Below are positions 25,491 to 34,900 of a stretch of 64,000 bases of DNA, piece after piece. Under the pieces are notes generated by a model that worked only from the letters and a program-made list of their open reading frames with translations, made no database searches and was not told where the DNA came from. A program made the position numbers and the translations under genes. The first letter of the stretch is position 1, and every line of letters starts with the position of its first letter. Where the stretch lies: NCBI GenBank assembly GCA_002315375.1, contig DCHR01000029.1, positions 35,852 through 99,851 of the forward strand, in the 5' to 3' direction. Source of the stretch: Treponema sp. UBA1747. GTDB taxonomy: Bacteria; Spirochaetota; Spirochaetia; Treponematales; Treponemataceae.

Positions 25491-27503
25491 ATGAAACTTA
25501 ATACAAAATTTTCGCTTATTATTGCTTTCACTGTGTTTTCATTTCTGATTCTTACGGGACTTACACAGTACTGGTCGCGAAAGAATATGTCCATAAAGAA
25601 TTATCAGTACGAACAGGTAATCGTTCAGAAAAACCTGAGTGAACTTATTAACTATATTAATCAGCTGGATTTTCACCAGATTATGTCGGTTAATGCTTAT
25701 CGTGATTATTCAGAAAAGTTTGAAGCTGTAGATGAATCCCTTTCTTATCTTGTAAGCAACCCGATTATCCGGTCTTTCCCTGCGGACTTCCGCGAGACCT
25801 TGTCCCAGCTTGAGAAACTTTGGGGTGTAAACCGAACCCGATATGAAAAGCTTCTTCCGATAATGGAAAAAATCGAGGCTGAAAAGCTTTCGGTTTCAAT
25901 GGCTTCGCAGGTTCAGAAATCAGGTATCCGTGATGCTTACCTTAAATATCCTGAAAATGAACAGATTCAGCGCCTTTATGAATATGTTATCAGTGTAGAT
26001 GCAGAATTTTCCGGAATATTTGTTGGTTATACAACAATGAAAAATCTTATCAACAAAGCATCTTATGAGTTTGAAGACATCCTTTCTAAAGCAAATCTCC
26101 GTTATACTCTTTTTGCTGTGATTATGGCTCTTGTTATTTGTATTCTTCTGGCAGTGTCTATTTCCTATGTTACTTTCAATATTGCCAGACGGATTATTTC
26201 TATCCGTGAAATGAGTAAGTCTCTGGCCAAAAAAGATTTTACAATTTCAATCGATACCAATGGATCTACAGAAATGCAGGACCTTATGAACAACATGAAT
26301 AATATGGTATCTGAATTAAATTCCTTCCTTCTTATTGTTAAAAAAACAGCGTCAAAAGCCATTTCATCGGGATATCAGATTAACGATTCTGCAAATTCGA
26401 CTGCTGCGGCCACTACAGAGATTGATGCCAACATTGAAAGCATTACAAAAGAATTTGATATGATCAGTAAAGCAGTTAAGAAGTCAGTTGCTGTTATTGG
26501 TGAAATGGATAGTCAGGTTTCGAGTCTTGTTTCTCACAATGAACGCCAGACAAAATCTGTTGATGATGCAAACAGAACCGTAATTGAAGTTGCAGAAACT
26601 CTTGAACATATTACACAGATGGCTGAAGCCCGTGCAAAAGATGCACAGGAAATGCATGATCTGGTTGCTGACGGCGACAACAAAGTTAAACTTACTGCAA
26701 ATATGCTTACCGAAATAAAGAAGCAGCTTAAACAGATTGCAGGTGTCGTAAAAATCATTAATGATATTGCAAGTCAGACAAATCTTCTTTCCATGAATGC
26801 TGCAATTGAAGCAGCCCATGCAGGGGAGGCGGGAGTTGGATTCAGTGTTGTTGCTGAAGAAATCCGTTCTCTTGCAGAAAGTACAACCGTAAATGCCAAA
26901 AAGATTCGCGAATCGGTAAACAGTATTGTTGATACAGTAGCAGATGCAAATGATGCTTCTTTCCAGGCTTCCGAAGCCTTCGGAAAAGTCCGCGAAAACG
27001 CAGACCAGGTTGTAAATTCAATGCAGGATATTTCCAATGACATTGTTCAGGTTGATGAACAGATGAAATCAATCCGCACAAAAACAGAGGAAACTGCAGT
27101 TGCAGCCAGTGAAATCAATAATTTTTGTGAACAGCTGGCAGAAAAGCAGAGTGTTGTTTCCGGTGAAGTTACCAGCATGAACAACCTGTTTGCACAGGCA
27201 CAGGAAGGAATCCACGAAATCAAACGCGGAACCTCAGATATTGTTCACCGTATTACAGAAGTATCTGATAACAGTAAAGACAGTTACAAGAATATGACAG
27301 ATCTTGAAAATGTTCTGGAAGAATTCAAAACGCAGGACACCGTTGCTGAAGCAATGGAACAGGAAGATAACGCCAATGCCCTGAATATTAAGGCAGAAGA
27401 AATTGCCGCACAGGCTATGAGCATGGCAGAAGAAGTTCTTGTTTCCGGTGACCATAGTGAAATTGAATTCAATCTTGATGACGTTGAAGAAGTAGAGTTC
27501 TAA
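25491..27503 (+). CDS. methyl-accepting chemotaxis protein B (paralogue of A)
   Basis: The 670-residue receptor shares the layout of its neighbour: membrane segment (about 7-25), sensor region (about 30-205), second membrane segment (LFAVIMALVICILLAVSISYV), HAMP, and the signalling hairpin NLLSMNAAIEAAHAGEAGVGF. The sensor regions differ clearly while the HAMP and signalling regions are very similar. The only ribosome-like site is AGGG (25477-25480), 10 bases upstream and inside the hairpin arm. The acidic tail lacks a CheR pentapeptide. Confidence 0.95.
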   Translation: MKLNTKFSLIIAFTVFSFLILTGLTQYWSRKNMSIKNYQYEQVIVQKNLSELINYINQLDFHQIMSVNAYRDYSEKFEAVDESLSYLVSNPIIRSFPADFRETLSQLEKLWGVNRTRYEKLLPIMEKIEAEKLSVSMASQVQKSGIRDAYLKYPENEQIQRLYEYVISVDAEFSGIFVGYTTMKNLINKASYEFEDILSKANLRYTLFAVIMALVICILLAVSISYVTFNIARRIISIREMSKSLAKKDFTISIDTNGSTEMQDLMNNMNNMVSELNSFLLIVKKTASKAISSGYQINDSANSTAAATTEIDANIESITKEFDMISKAVKKSVAVIGEMDSQVSSLVSHNERQTKSVDDANRTVIEVAETLEHITQMAEARAKDAQEMHDLVADGDNKVKLTANMLTEIKKQLKQIAGVVKIINDIASQTNLLSMNAAIEAAHAGEAGVGFSVVAEEIRSLAESTTVNAKKIRESVNSIVDTVADANDASFQASEAFGKVRENADQVVNSMQDISNDIVQVDEQMKSIRTKTEETAVAASEINNFCEQLAEKQSVVSGEVTSMNNLFAQAQEGIHEIKRGTSDIVHRITEVSDNSKDSYKNMTDLENVLEEFKTQDTVAEAMEQEDNANALNIKAEEIAAQAMSMAEEVLVSGDHSEIEFNLDDVEEVEF

Positions 27504-27566
27504 TCAATTATTCCGCTCTTTTATAAAATTCCCTTGTCACACTTTCTGTATTATGTTAAATTTAGA

Positions 27567-27594
27567 TTGACACTTTTACAAAAAATGTCATAAT
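27567..27594 (+). promoter_or_regulatory. promoter of the fabD-fabF-fabZ cluster
   Basis: TTGACA and CATAAT are 16 bases apart; a leader of about 28 bases with AGGAAG precedes fabD. Confidence 0.7.
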
Positions 27595-27628
27595 AAATTA
27601 AAACAACATATTTTACAGGAAGAATAGT

Positions 27629-28582
27629 ATGGCAACAAAATATGCTTTCTTGTTTCCGGGCCAGGGAGCTCAGGTTCCCGGCATGATTAAAGATCTTTGT
27701 GAAGCTTATCCTGAAGCTCGCAAAGTTGTAGATGATGTAACCGCTATTACAGGCGTTGATATGCCTGAACTTCTGTGGAACACAGAAAAAGATATTCTGA
27801 GCCGTTCTGACAACAGTCAGCTGGCAATTACTACTGCATCTCTTGCAGTAATGAAAGTCCTTGAATCAAAAGGCATTACTCCTTCAGCTGTTATGGGATT
27901 TTCTCTCGGAGAATTTCCTGCTTTATATGCAGCAGGTGTTCTTTCTTATGAAGATGTAATTAAAGTAGTTCGTGCACGCGGACTTATCATGCAGGCAGTT
28001 TGTGAAAAAATTGCTTCAGCAAATGAAGGTCATGCACCTGGAATGACAGCTGTTCTTGGACTTGCTCCTGAAGCTGTAAAAGAAGTTTGTGCCGGAATCA
28101 AAGATGCTTACCCGGCCAATCTGAACTCTTCAGTTCAGACAGTAGTAAGCGGAACATTTGATGCACTTACAGAAGTTGAAGCAAAAGCAAAAGAAGCTGG
28201 TGCCCGCCGTGCAATCCGCCTGGCAGTTGCAGGTCCATATCACTCACCACTTATGCAGGAAGCTGCAGTTGAGTTTGAAAAAGCAATTGCTGATGTAGCT
28301 TTCAATAATCCCAAAATCACAATGTTCTCTAATGTAACCGGTGCTCTTGCAACTGACGGGTCAGAAATCAAAAAGAATGCTGTTCTTCACCTGACAAATC
28401 CGGTTCTATGGACAACAGAAGAAGCTGTTCTGGCAGAAACAATGAAAGCTGACGGTTCTGAATGGAAACTGGTTGAACCTGGCGTTGGAAATGTTCTGGC
28501 CGGTCTCTGGGCAAAAACAGAATACAATGAAACCTGGAATTGTGTTTCTGTTAACAATGTAGAAGGACTAAATAATTTATAG
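27629..28582 (+). CDS. fabD: malonyl-CoA:acyl carrier protein transacylase
   Basis: This 317-residue enzyme loads malonyl units onto acyl carrier protein for type II fatty acid synthesis. The N-terminal FPGQGAQ, the nucleophile Ser92 in MGFSLGE and His205 in GPYHSPLM are all present and the length is normal. AGGAAG lies eight bases before the ATG. fabF follows after 36 bases and fabZ after one more base; fabH, fabG, acpP and an enoyl reductase are not in the window. Confidence 0.96.
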   Translation: MATKYAFLFPGQGAQVPGMIKDLCEAYPEARKVVDDVTAITGVDMPELLWNTEKDILSRSDNSQLAITTASLAVMKVLESKGITPSAVMGFSLGEFPALYAAGVLSYEDVIKVVRARGLIMQAVCEKIASANEGHAPGMTAVLGLAPEAVKEVCAGIKDAYPANLNSSVQTVVSGTFDALTEVEAKAKEAGARRAIRLAVAGPYHSPLMQEAAVEFEKAIADVAFNNPKITMFSNVTGALATDGSEIKKNAVLHLTNPVLWTTEEAVLAETMKADGSEWKLVEPGVGNVLAGLWAKTEYNETWNCVSVNNVEGLNNL

Positions 28583-28618
28583 AAAAATACATATTCTTTT
28601 TTTTGTAGGAGAAAATAT

Positions 28619-29869
28619 ATGGCAAGACGTGTAGTAGTTACAGGATTGGGAGCAATCACTCCTCTTGGAAATAGTGTTGAAGAATTCTGGGCCGGAATTA
28701 AATCCGGTAAAAGCGGAATCGCTCCGATTACACAGTTTGATGCATCAATCAATAAAGTTCACTATGCAGCAGAAGTAAAAAACTTCAATGCTGCTGATTT
28801 CATGGATTCAAAGGATGCACGTAAAATGGCACGCTTCACACAGTTTGGTGTTGCAGCTGCAAAACAGTGTCTTGATGATGCAGGACTTATGGGAAATGCA
28901 GAAGTTCTTGATGAAACCGGTATTATCCTTGGTGTTGGAATCGGCGGTCTGGAAGTAACAGAAGCTTCAATTCTTGGCATGCAGAAAATGGGATTCACAA
29001 AAACAAATCCAATGGCTATTCCTGAACTTATTCCAAACGAAGTTGGAGGAAACATCGCAATCAATTTCGGTCTTCACGGACCTGTTCAGTCAATCGCAAC
29101 TGCCTGTTCTTCTGGAACAGATGCTCTTGGTGTTGCATTTGATATGGTTCGCTCTGGACGTCTTGATACCTGTCTTACTGGTGGGGCAGAAGCAACAATC
29201 TGTCAGTTCGGTGTTGTTTCTTTCGAAGTTCTTCATGCTCTTTCAACAGGTTTTGATGAAGATCCAACCAAAGCTTCACGTCCATTTGACAAGAACCGCA
29301 ACGGTTTCGTAATGGGTGAAGGTTCAGGTATGCTGATGTTCGAAGAATACGAACATGCAAAAGCACGCGGTGCAAAAATCTACGCAGAAGTTGCAGGATA
29401 CGGTGCTTCTTGTGACGGTTACCATCTTACAGCTCCAAATCCTGATGGAATTACAGGATCTAAATGTATGACACGCGCCCTGAAAGATGCAGGAATGGAT
29501 CCTTCAGAAATCACATACTACAACGCACACGGAACTTCTACACACAAGAATGACTCAGCTGAAACACAGATGCTGAAAATCGCTTTCGGCGAAGAAAACG
29601 CACGCAAACTCAAGATCTCTTCTACAAAATCAATGCACGGTCACTGTCTCGGTGCAACAGGTGCAATCGAAGCAATGGTTTGTGTAAAAGCAATTCAGGA
29701 CAGCTTTATCCCATGTACAAAGAATCTGGACGAAGTTGATATCGAAGGCGGATGTGACCTGAACTATGTTCCGAACGTAGGACTCAACGAACCTGTTGAA
29801 GCTGCTATGTCTGCAACATTCGGTTTCGGCGGCCACAACGGTGCTATCATCCTCAAGAAGGTAAAGTAA
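28619..29869 (+). CDS. fabF: beta-ketoacyl-ACP synthase II
   Basis: The 416-residue condensing enzyme elongates acyl chains with malonyl-ACP. The catalytic triad is visible as Cys163 in TACSSGTDAL, His304 in NAHGTSTHKND and His340 in KSMHGHCLGATG, with the typical start RRVVVTGLGAITPLGN. AGGAG is placed seven bases before the ATG. It is the middle gene of the fab cluster. Confidence 0.97.
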   Translation: MARRVVVTGLGAITPLGNSVEEFWAGIKSGKSGIAPITQFDASINKVHYAAEVKNFNAADFMDSKDARKMARFTQFGVAAAKQCLDDAGLMGNAEVLDETGIILGVGIGGLEVTEASILGMQKMGFTKTNPMAIPELIPNEVGGNIAINFGLHGPVQSIATACSSGTDALGVAFDMVRSGRLDTCLTGGAEATICQFGVVSFEVLHALSTGFDEDPTKASRPFDKNRNGFVMGEGSGMLMFEEYEHAKARGAKIYAEVAGYGASCDGYHLTAPNPDGITGSKCMTRALKDAGMDPSEITYYNAHGTSTHKNDSAETQMLKIAFGEENARKLKISSTKSMHGHCLGATGAIEAMVCVKAIQDSFIPCTKNLDEVDIEGGCDLNYVPNVGLNEPVEAAMSATFGFGGHNGAIILKKVK

Positions 29870-29870
29870 T

Positions 29871-30302
29871 ATGTCATTAACAACAGATATCAAATCACTT
29901 CTTCCACACCGTGAACCTTTTCTTTTTGTCGATGAAATTGTTTCTGCAGATGAAAAAGGTTGTGTTTGTGAACACACTTTTACAGAAAATGAATTCTTTT
30001 TCAAAGGACATTTTCCTGAATATCCTGTAGTTCCAGGAGTAATCCTCTGTGAAACTATGGCACAGGCAGGCGGAGCAGCCCTTCGTTTCCTGAACATCGT
30101 TCCTGCAGACGGACTTTTCTTCTTTGCCACACTGGACAAAGTGAAGTTCCGCAATCAGGTTCGCCCAGGCGACAAAGCCCGCATGGAAATTGAATTCCTC
30201 CGCAACAGTCCTAAAATGATCAAACAGGCCGGCAAACTCTACGTCGGTGAAACCTTGTGCGCCGAGGCCGAGTGGATGTGCCTCGTAGGTTCCGCTAACT
30301 AG
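29871..30302 (+). CDS. fabZ: 3-hydroxyacyl-ACP dehydratase
   Basis: The 143-residue hotdog-fold enzyme dehydrates 3-hydroxyacyl-ACP. His47 in FKGHFPEYPVVPGV and Glu61 in LCETMAQAGG are the catalytic pair. It begins one base after fabF, with AAGG as a weak ribosome site, so coupling is likely. The last 23 bases, including the stop codon, belong to a 39-bp sequence that is repeated 179 bp downstream. Confidence 0.95.
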   Translation: MSLTTDIKSLLPHREPFLFVDEIVSADEKGCVCEHTFTENEFFFKGHFPEYPVVPGVILCETMAQAGGAALRFLNIVPADGLFFFATLDKVKFRNQVRPGDKARMEIEFLRNSPKMIKQAGKLYVGETLCAEAEWMCLVGSAN

Positions 30303-30497
30303 CGGAACCCCGCAGTTATTTCATAACTGCGGAAACAGCTTCGCTTGGATAGGAAAATCGTTCCTAGAAAGTCGCTTCCGTGAGGAAGGACTTTCGACGG
30401 ATCCGAAGAGGACGGACTTTGCAGGGTATGTCTTTCGACGGATCCATAAACCTCGGACGCCTCGTAGGTTCCGCTAACTAGCGGAACCCCGCAGTTA
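30280..30497. repeat. 39-bp direct repeats flanking a hairpin-rich insert after fabZ
   Basis: Identical 39-bp copies lie at 30280-30318 and 30459-30497; the first contains the fabZ stop. Each has the palindrome GTTCCGCTAACTAGCGGAAC. Between them are CCGCAGTTAT/ATAACTGCGG (three-base loop), GAAAGTC...CTTCC/GGAAG...GACTTTC, and a 14-bp direct repeat CTTTCGACGGATCC at 30391 and 30432. Confidence 0.85.
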
Positions 30498-30509
30498 GAA
30501 CTCAATATA

Positions 30510-30541
30510 AAATCCCGGAAAATTCCGGGATTTATTTTTTT
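30510..30541 (+). terminator. terminator after the fab cluster
   Basis: AAATCCCGGAA/TTCCGGGATTT with a two-base loop is followed by an A and a T run. Confidence 0.85.
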
Positions 30542-30569
30542 ACCCTATACTTAAATACTAGTATTTCAG

Positions 30570-30575
30570 TATAAT
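30570..30575 (+). promoter_or_regulatory. -10 box six bases from the GH10 lipoprotein ATG
   Basis: TATAAT, then AAACTT, then ATG; no Shine-Dalgarno and no clear -35 box. Predicted leaderless. Confidence 0.5.
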
Positions 30576-30581
30576 AAACTT

Positions 30582-31817
30582 ATGAAACGTTTAACTTATT
30601 TTTTGACTATCTCAGCTTTATCATTATTCTTATTCGGGTGCGGAAGCACATCATCAAAATCAGCAGAACCGGAAAAACCTGTTATTCCTGAATATCCGCC
30701 TCTTTATGAACTGACAGGAAATAAAGGTTTCAAAATGGGAACCTGTATGAGTCCTGAAAGTCTTCAGAATGCAAAATACCGCAATATGGTTACAGGTGAT
30801 TTCAATTCTGTTACTGCCACAAATGAAATGAAAATGTATTCTCTTTTGGACTGGGGAGTAAGAAGCCGTGACGGAATGCCTGCTTTCAAATGGACAAACT
30901 GTGACCGCCTTCTTCAGTTCGCACAGGAAAATAATATAAAAGTTCGCGGACATGTTCTTGTATGGGATGCATACATGACAGAATGGTTCTTCTATAAAGA
31001 TTACCGCAATAAGGAACTGGCAGATGCAGAAGAAATCAAAGCTCGTATGAAGTATTCCATTGAAACAGTTATCCAGCACTGTGAAGAAAAATTCCCTGGC
31101 GTTGTTTACTGCTGGGACGTTGTTAATGAAGCCGTGTCAGACAGTCCGTCAGAAGCTGCCTCCGGAGACAAAGCCCGTGTCCGCAAAACTCGTGGCGGTT
31201 CAAAAAATCTTTATTACGAAACAATTGGCCGTGATTATGTAAAATGGGCTTTTAAATATGCTCATGATTTCGTTCAGGAAAATGGATACGACATCAAACT
31301 GTTCTACAATGATTACAATAACTTCTATGCAGATAAAAGAAACTGCATCATCAATCTTGTTGAAGAAGTTAATGCACAGGATGACGTGATCAATACAAAG
31401 GGAGAACGTCTTTGTGATGGAATCGGAATGCAGGGTTATGTTGGCGGTTACGGACAGCAGTCAGGATGTATGAATTCCGGTGATATTTATGCTATTAAAG
31501 AAACAATCGAAAAATATGCTTCGCTTGGATATGAAGTTCAGATTACCGAAATGGCACTCCGTAATTATGACAACGGAGAATATGCTAAAAAACAGCATGA
31601 AGAATTCTACGGTAAAATGGCACAGATGCTGTCTCACATAAATGAAACAGCAAACGGAAAATTTACCTGCTGGGCAATCTGGGGAATTCTGGATAATCCG
31701 AGTCTTCCGACAACAGATTACAGCTACAAAATGAATGGACCGTTCTGCGGCATGTTCGCATGGGATTGTAAAAAGAAACCTGAGTTCTACAATACCTGTG
31801 AAGCAATGCTGAAGTAA
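30582..31817 (+). CDS. GH10 xylanase lipoprotein
   Basis: This 411-residue enzyme has the lipobox LFLFGCGS (Cys about 20), a short Pro/Glu linker, and a GH10 catalytic domain from about residue 50: VTATNEMKMYSL, VRGHVLVWDAYM, acid/base Glu in WDVVNEAVSD and nucleophile Glu in VQITEMAL. The usual GH10 block has His in HTLVWH; here the equivalent reads RGHVLVWDAYMTEWF. Compared with the secreted GH10 at 1292 it lacks a binding module and should be anchored to the cell, perhaps acting on shorter xylo-oligosaccharides (inference). Confidence 0.92.
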   Translation: MKRLTYFLTISALSLFLFGCGSTSSKSAEPEKPVIPEYPPLYELTGNKGFKMGTCMSPESLQNAKYRNMVTGDFNSVTATNEMKMYSLLDWGVRSRDGMPAFKWTNCDRLLQFAQENNIKVRGHVLVWDAYMTEWFFYKDYRNKELADAEEIKARMKYSIETVIQHCEEKFPGVVYCWDVVNEAVSDSPSEAASGDKARVRKTRGGSKNLYYETIGRDYVKWAFKYAHDFVQENGYDIKLFYNDYNNFYADKRNCIINLVEEVNAQDDVINTKGERLCDGIGMQGYVGGYGQQSGCMNSGDIYAIKETIEKYASLGYEVQITEMALRNYDNGEYAKKQHEEFYGKMAQMLSHINETANGKFTCWAIWGILDNPSLPTTDYSYKMNGPFCGMFAWDCKKKPEFYNTCEAMLK

Positions 31818-31847
31818 AACAAAGGTTATATAAACTAAATAATCTGG

Positions 31848-31887
31848 AAATGGGGGCCCTAAACTTTCGTTGCGGGCCCCCATTTTT
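31848..31887 (+). terminator. GH10 lipoprotein terminator
   Basis: AAATGGGGGCCC/GGGCCCCCATTT with a 14-base loop and a T run. Confidence 0.88.
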
Positions 31888-31893
31888 TATTTC

Positions 31894-31932
31894 ATCAAAT
31901 GATCCCTGAGCTTATCGAAGGGCACATTTGAT
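31894..31932. repeat. dispersed palindrome copy (TGAGCTTATCGAA)
   Basis: TCAAATG/CATTTGA outer arms and CCCT/AGGG inner arms enclose the constant core, directly after the terminator. Confidence 0.65.
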
Positions 31933-31948
31933 TTTCAAAAACAGACTT

Positions 31949-34900
31949 TTACATCAGGTTTTCAGACAGGTTTGTTGTTACACAAATCTTAGTGATGCTT
32001 CCGTTACGTGCAAAAAGTTTTCCTGTCTGTTCACTGGAAAGGCTGCAGCCTTCAGTACAGATTTCTTTTCCTTCTTCAGTAACGGTGATTTTATTTTCAT
32101 TTCCAAGAACATATACAACAGGTGTTCCACACCAGGTGAAGGAAAGCTTTCCGTCTGCACTGAATTCTGATTTCTGCAGAATGTGAGGATTGAAAGAAGC
32201 GATTCCTTCTTTGATGGAAATGCCAAGTTCTCCCCAGCGGGTAAGGATTTCTTCTTTTACCTGACCTGTCATACCAGGCTGTTTTGCTCCCTGCATGCTT
32301 GGTGTATGTGAGTATGGATCTGAAGGGAAGGCACCGTAAACTGAAGGTGTCTTGTTGTATCCGATACCTTTTCTGATGTCGTAGTAACAGAGTGCCAGTT
32401 CTTTTGCAAGTTTAACTTTGTCTGCATCTGGAGTACCTTCAAAGGCTTCGTCAGAGGCTTTTACTGCGCATTCCTGTACAGCCAGAAGAAGTTTTGCAAC
32501 CATGTGCCAGTAAATGCTTCCAAGACCTTCAAAGGCATAGAAGGTTCCTGAGCGTCCTGTGAAGTCCTGATGATTGAAAGTCTTTTCATAAAGTTTCAGG
32601 AGTTCTTCTGCTTCGGCTTCCGTAGGTTTCATGTCTGCAGGCATTTCAGAAATGTATTTTTTTACTGTGTTTGCGTTCATGAAGTTAGAGTTGAAATGGT
32701 AAACCTCGTTGATATCTTTTGAAAGGAGTCTTCCCTGTGATTTTTCCAGCAGTGCAGAAAGCTTTTCTGCATCTTCTTTTGAAACACAGTTCTTGTCTTC
32801 GAACATTGGAAGTTCCTTGTCCGGGTAAAGCATGTAAGAGTACTGGTTCTTTTCGAACATGCGGCTTTCTTTCAATGACTTAACCAGGTCGAGAGTTTCT
32901 TTTTCTGAAAGAACTCCTGAAGAGATAACAGCAACCTGACCTTCAAGCATTTCCTGAAGTGTCTTTACTCTCATTGAATCTTTTTCAAGAATCAGAGTGT
33001 TGTATGAGTGGTAAAGACCATCCGGACGTTTGTTGCTCTTGATTGTGTAATCAACATAATTAAGGATTTCCTTAAGACGTGAAACGATTGTTTCCCCGCT
33101 GATAGTTTCTGTTTTTCCTGAGTAACCATTTGCATAAACAGTTTCGTATTCCTTCTGGAAAATCAGTTCAGCTTTTTCTGTAAAGGCGTTGAGTTTTACA
33201 GGATCTTTTCCACAGTCAGCAGCGTCATTGTCAGTGTACAGTTTTGAAATTGCAGCAAAGCATTCGGCAGTTTCAATCGGGAGTGTAAAGTTTTCAGAAG
33301 AAACTTCGCTGTACATGTTGATGAGGAATGACAGGTAGCGGCGCAGGTAACATACAGTTACCATTGAAAGTCCGTATCCTGCAAGAGCATTGTTTGCATC
33401 ATTCCATTCAGGACGCTGTGTGTTCAACCAGATACCGCCACCTGGAATCAGGTTACATGCCTTACAGAGAACGATCTGAATCAGTTTTGCTGTAAGAGAA
33501 ACAAGAGCTACATTATCATCAGCTGTACGGATGAGTTTTACATCGCTTCCGTATTCCCATGTTTTCTGCATGAGTTCATTACTCAGGTTTCTGTCGAATA
33601 CGATACTGTGTCTTGGATCTTTCCGGAGTTCAGCATAAGGCTTGATGATGAAAGGAACTTTTGCTGTTGAATAGTATTCCTTGTTCAGAGTTTCTTTCAG
33701 ATCACGGCTGTTTGTTTTGTTCCACAGTTCCAGAAGCTTTTCAAGGTAAATTACCTGGTGGTCACCCCAGTAACCGATCTGTGCCCATGGGTTATTTGGA
33801 TCAGGAATTTCCCAGTCCAGACCGTCACGGCTGATGCGGTATGGGTTGTATCCTTCAGCTGTCATTGCGTTGAGGAATTTAGCTGTGATATTTTTGATGT
33901 ATTCTGGGTAACTGAAAGAAAGTGATTCCCAGTTCTGGAAAATATCACGCCAGTTTCCTTCGTAGTTCAGAATTGGATTGTTGTTTTCATCGCGGAGGCG
34001 GATGTTAAATCTGTTCCATGGACGGCTTGGGTCCCCGTGACGGCGGCTGAAAGTAATAGGCATGTATTCCAGGAAGAGGCGGATTGCCTGAGGATTTTCT
34101 GAAGCATAAACTGCCTTTTCAAGTTCCTTGCGTGCAATTTTTCCATTTTCACATGGACATTTTTCAACGATAGCTTTAATAACCGCAGCTTCTTTCTTAT
34201 TGCGGCTGTTTACAAATGCCATGAAATCGTCTTTTGAAATGTTTGATGCATCCAGGAAAACGCCACCGCGCATAATGTTGAACATAACATTTGCGTAGTG
34301 GTGTGCAGATGCCATTTCATCTGAAGTTTCCTGGATACCGTCACTTTCCGAAACGTATTTGTTCATAAGAGCAATTCCGTCTGCAATATCTTTTTCCAGG
34401 TCTTTTGTTGCAGCTGCTTTGTCTGTAATGTTGTGTTTCAGTTCAGCAACTCTTGAGTGGTTCAGGGAAGTATCAAAAACCTGATACCAGCTGTCTTTGG
34501 AACCTTCCGAATCTTTTGCCGAAAGCTCAACTGTGCGGTCGATGTAGAATGAAGCGCGTTTTCCTTTCAGAACAGGAATGTTTCTTATTTCTTTGTCTGC
34601 AACAAAGTATGCTGGTGCTTCAGGGTCCAGAATAGGAGTGTCATCTGTAGAGAACCAGCAGACATTACAGCGGAGGCCTTCGTTTGGTTCTGCTTTGTCT
34701 GAGACAATAGAAGAAACTGTGAAGATTCCGAAGTTTGCTTCTGTATCAATATCTGATTTTTTGTAAGCATCAAGGAGATAAGAGTTTGATTCAAGGAATC
34801 CTCTGTCGCAGTGAGCCGGAAGAATATTGCGGCATCCATCCAGTACTTCTACTGAAACAGCAGAGGAAGAAAGATTCTGAATTTCTGTGCAGCGGACAAG

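Noticed and set aside
30280..30497. CRISPR-like array
   Set aside because: Only two copies of the 39-bp unit exist, one overlaps the fabZ stop, and there are no cas genes in the window.
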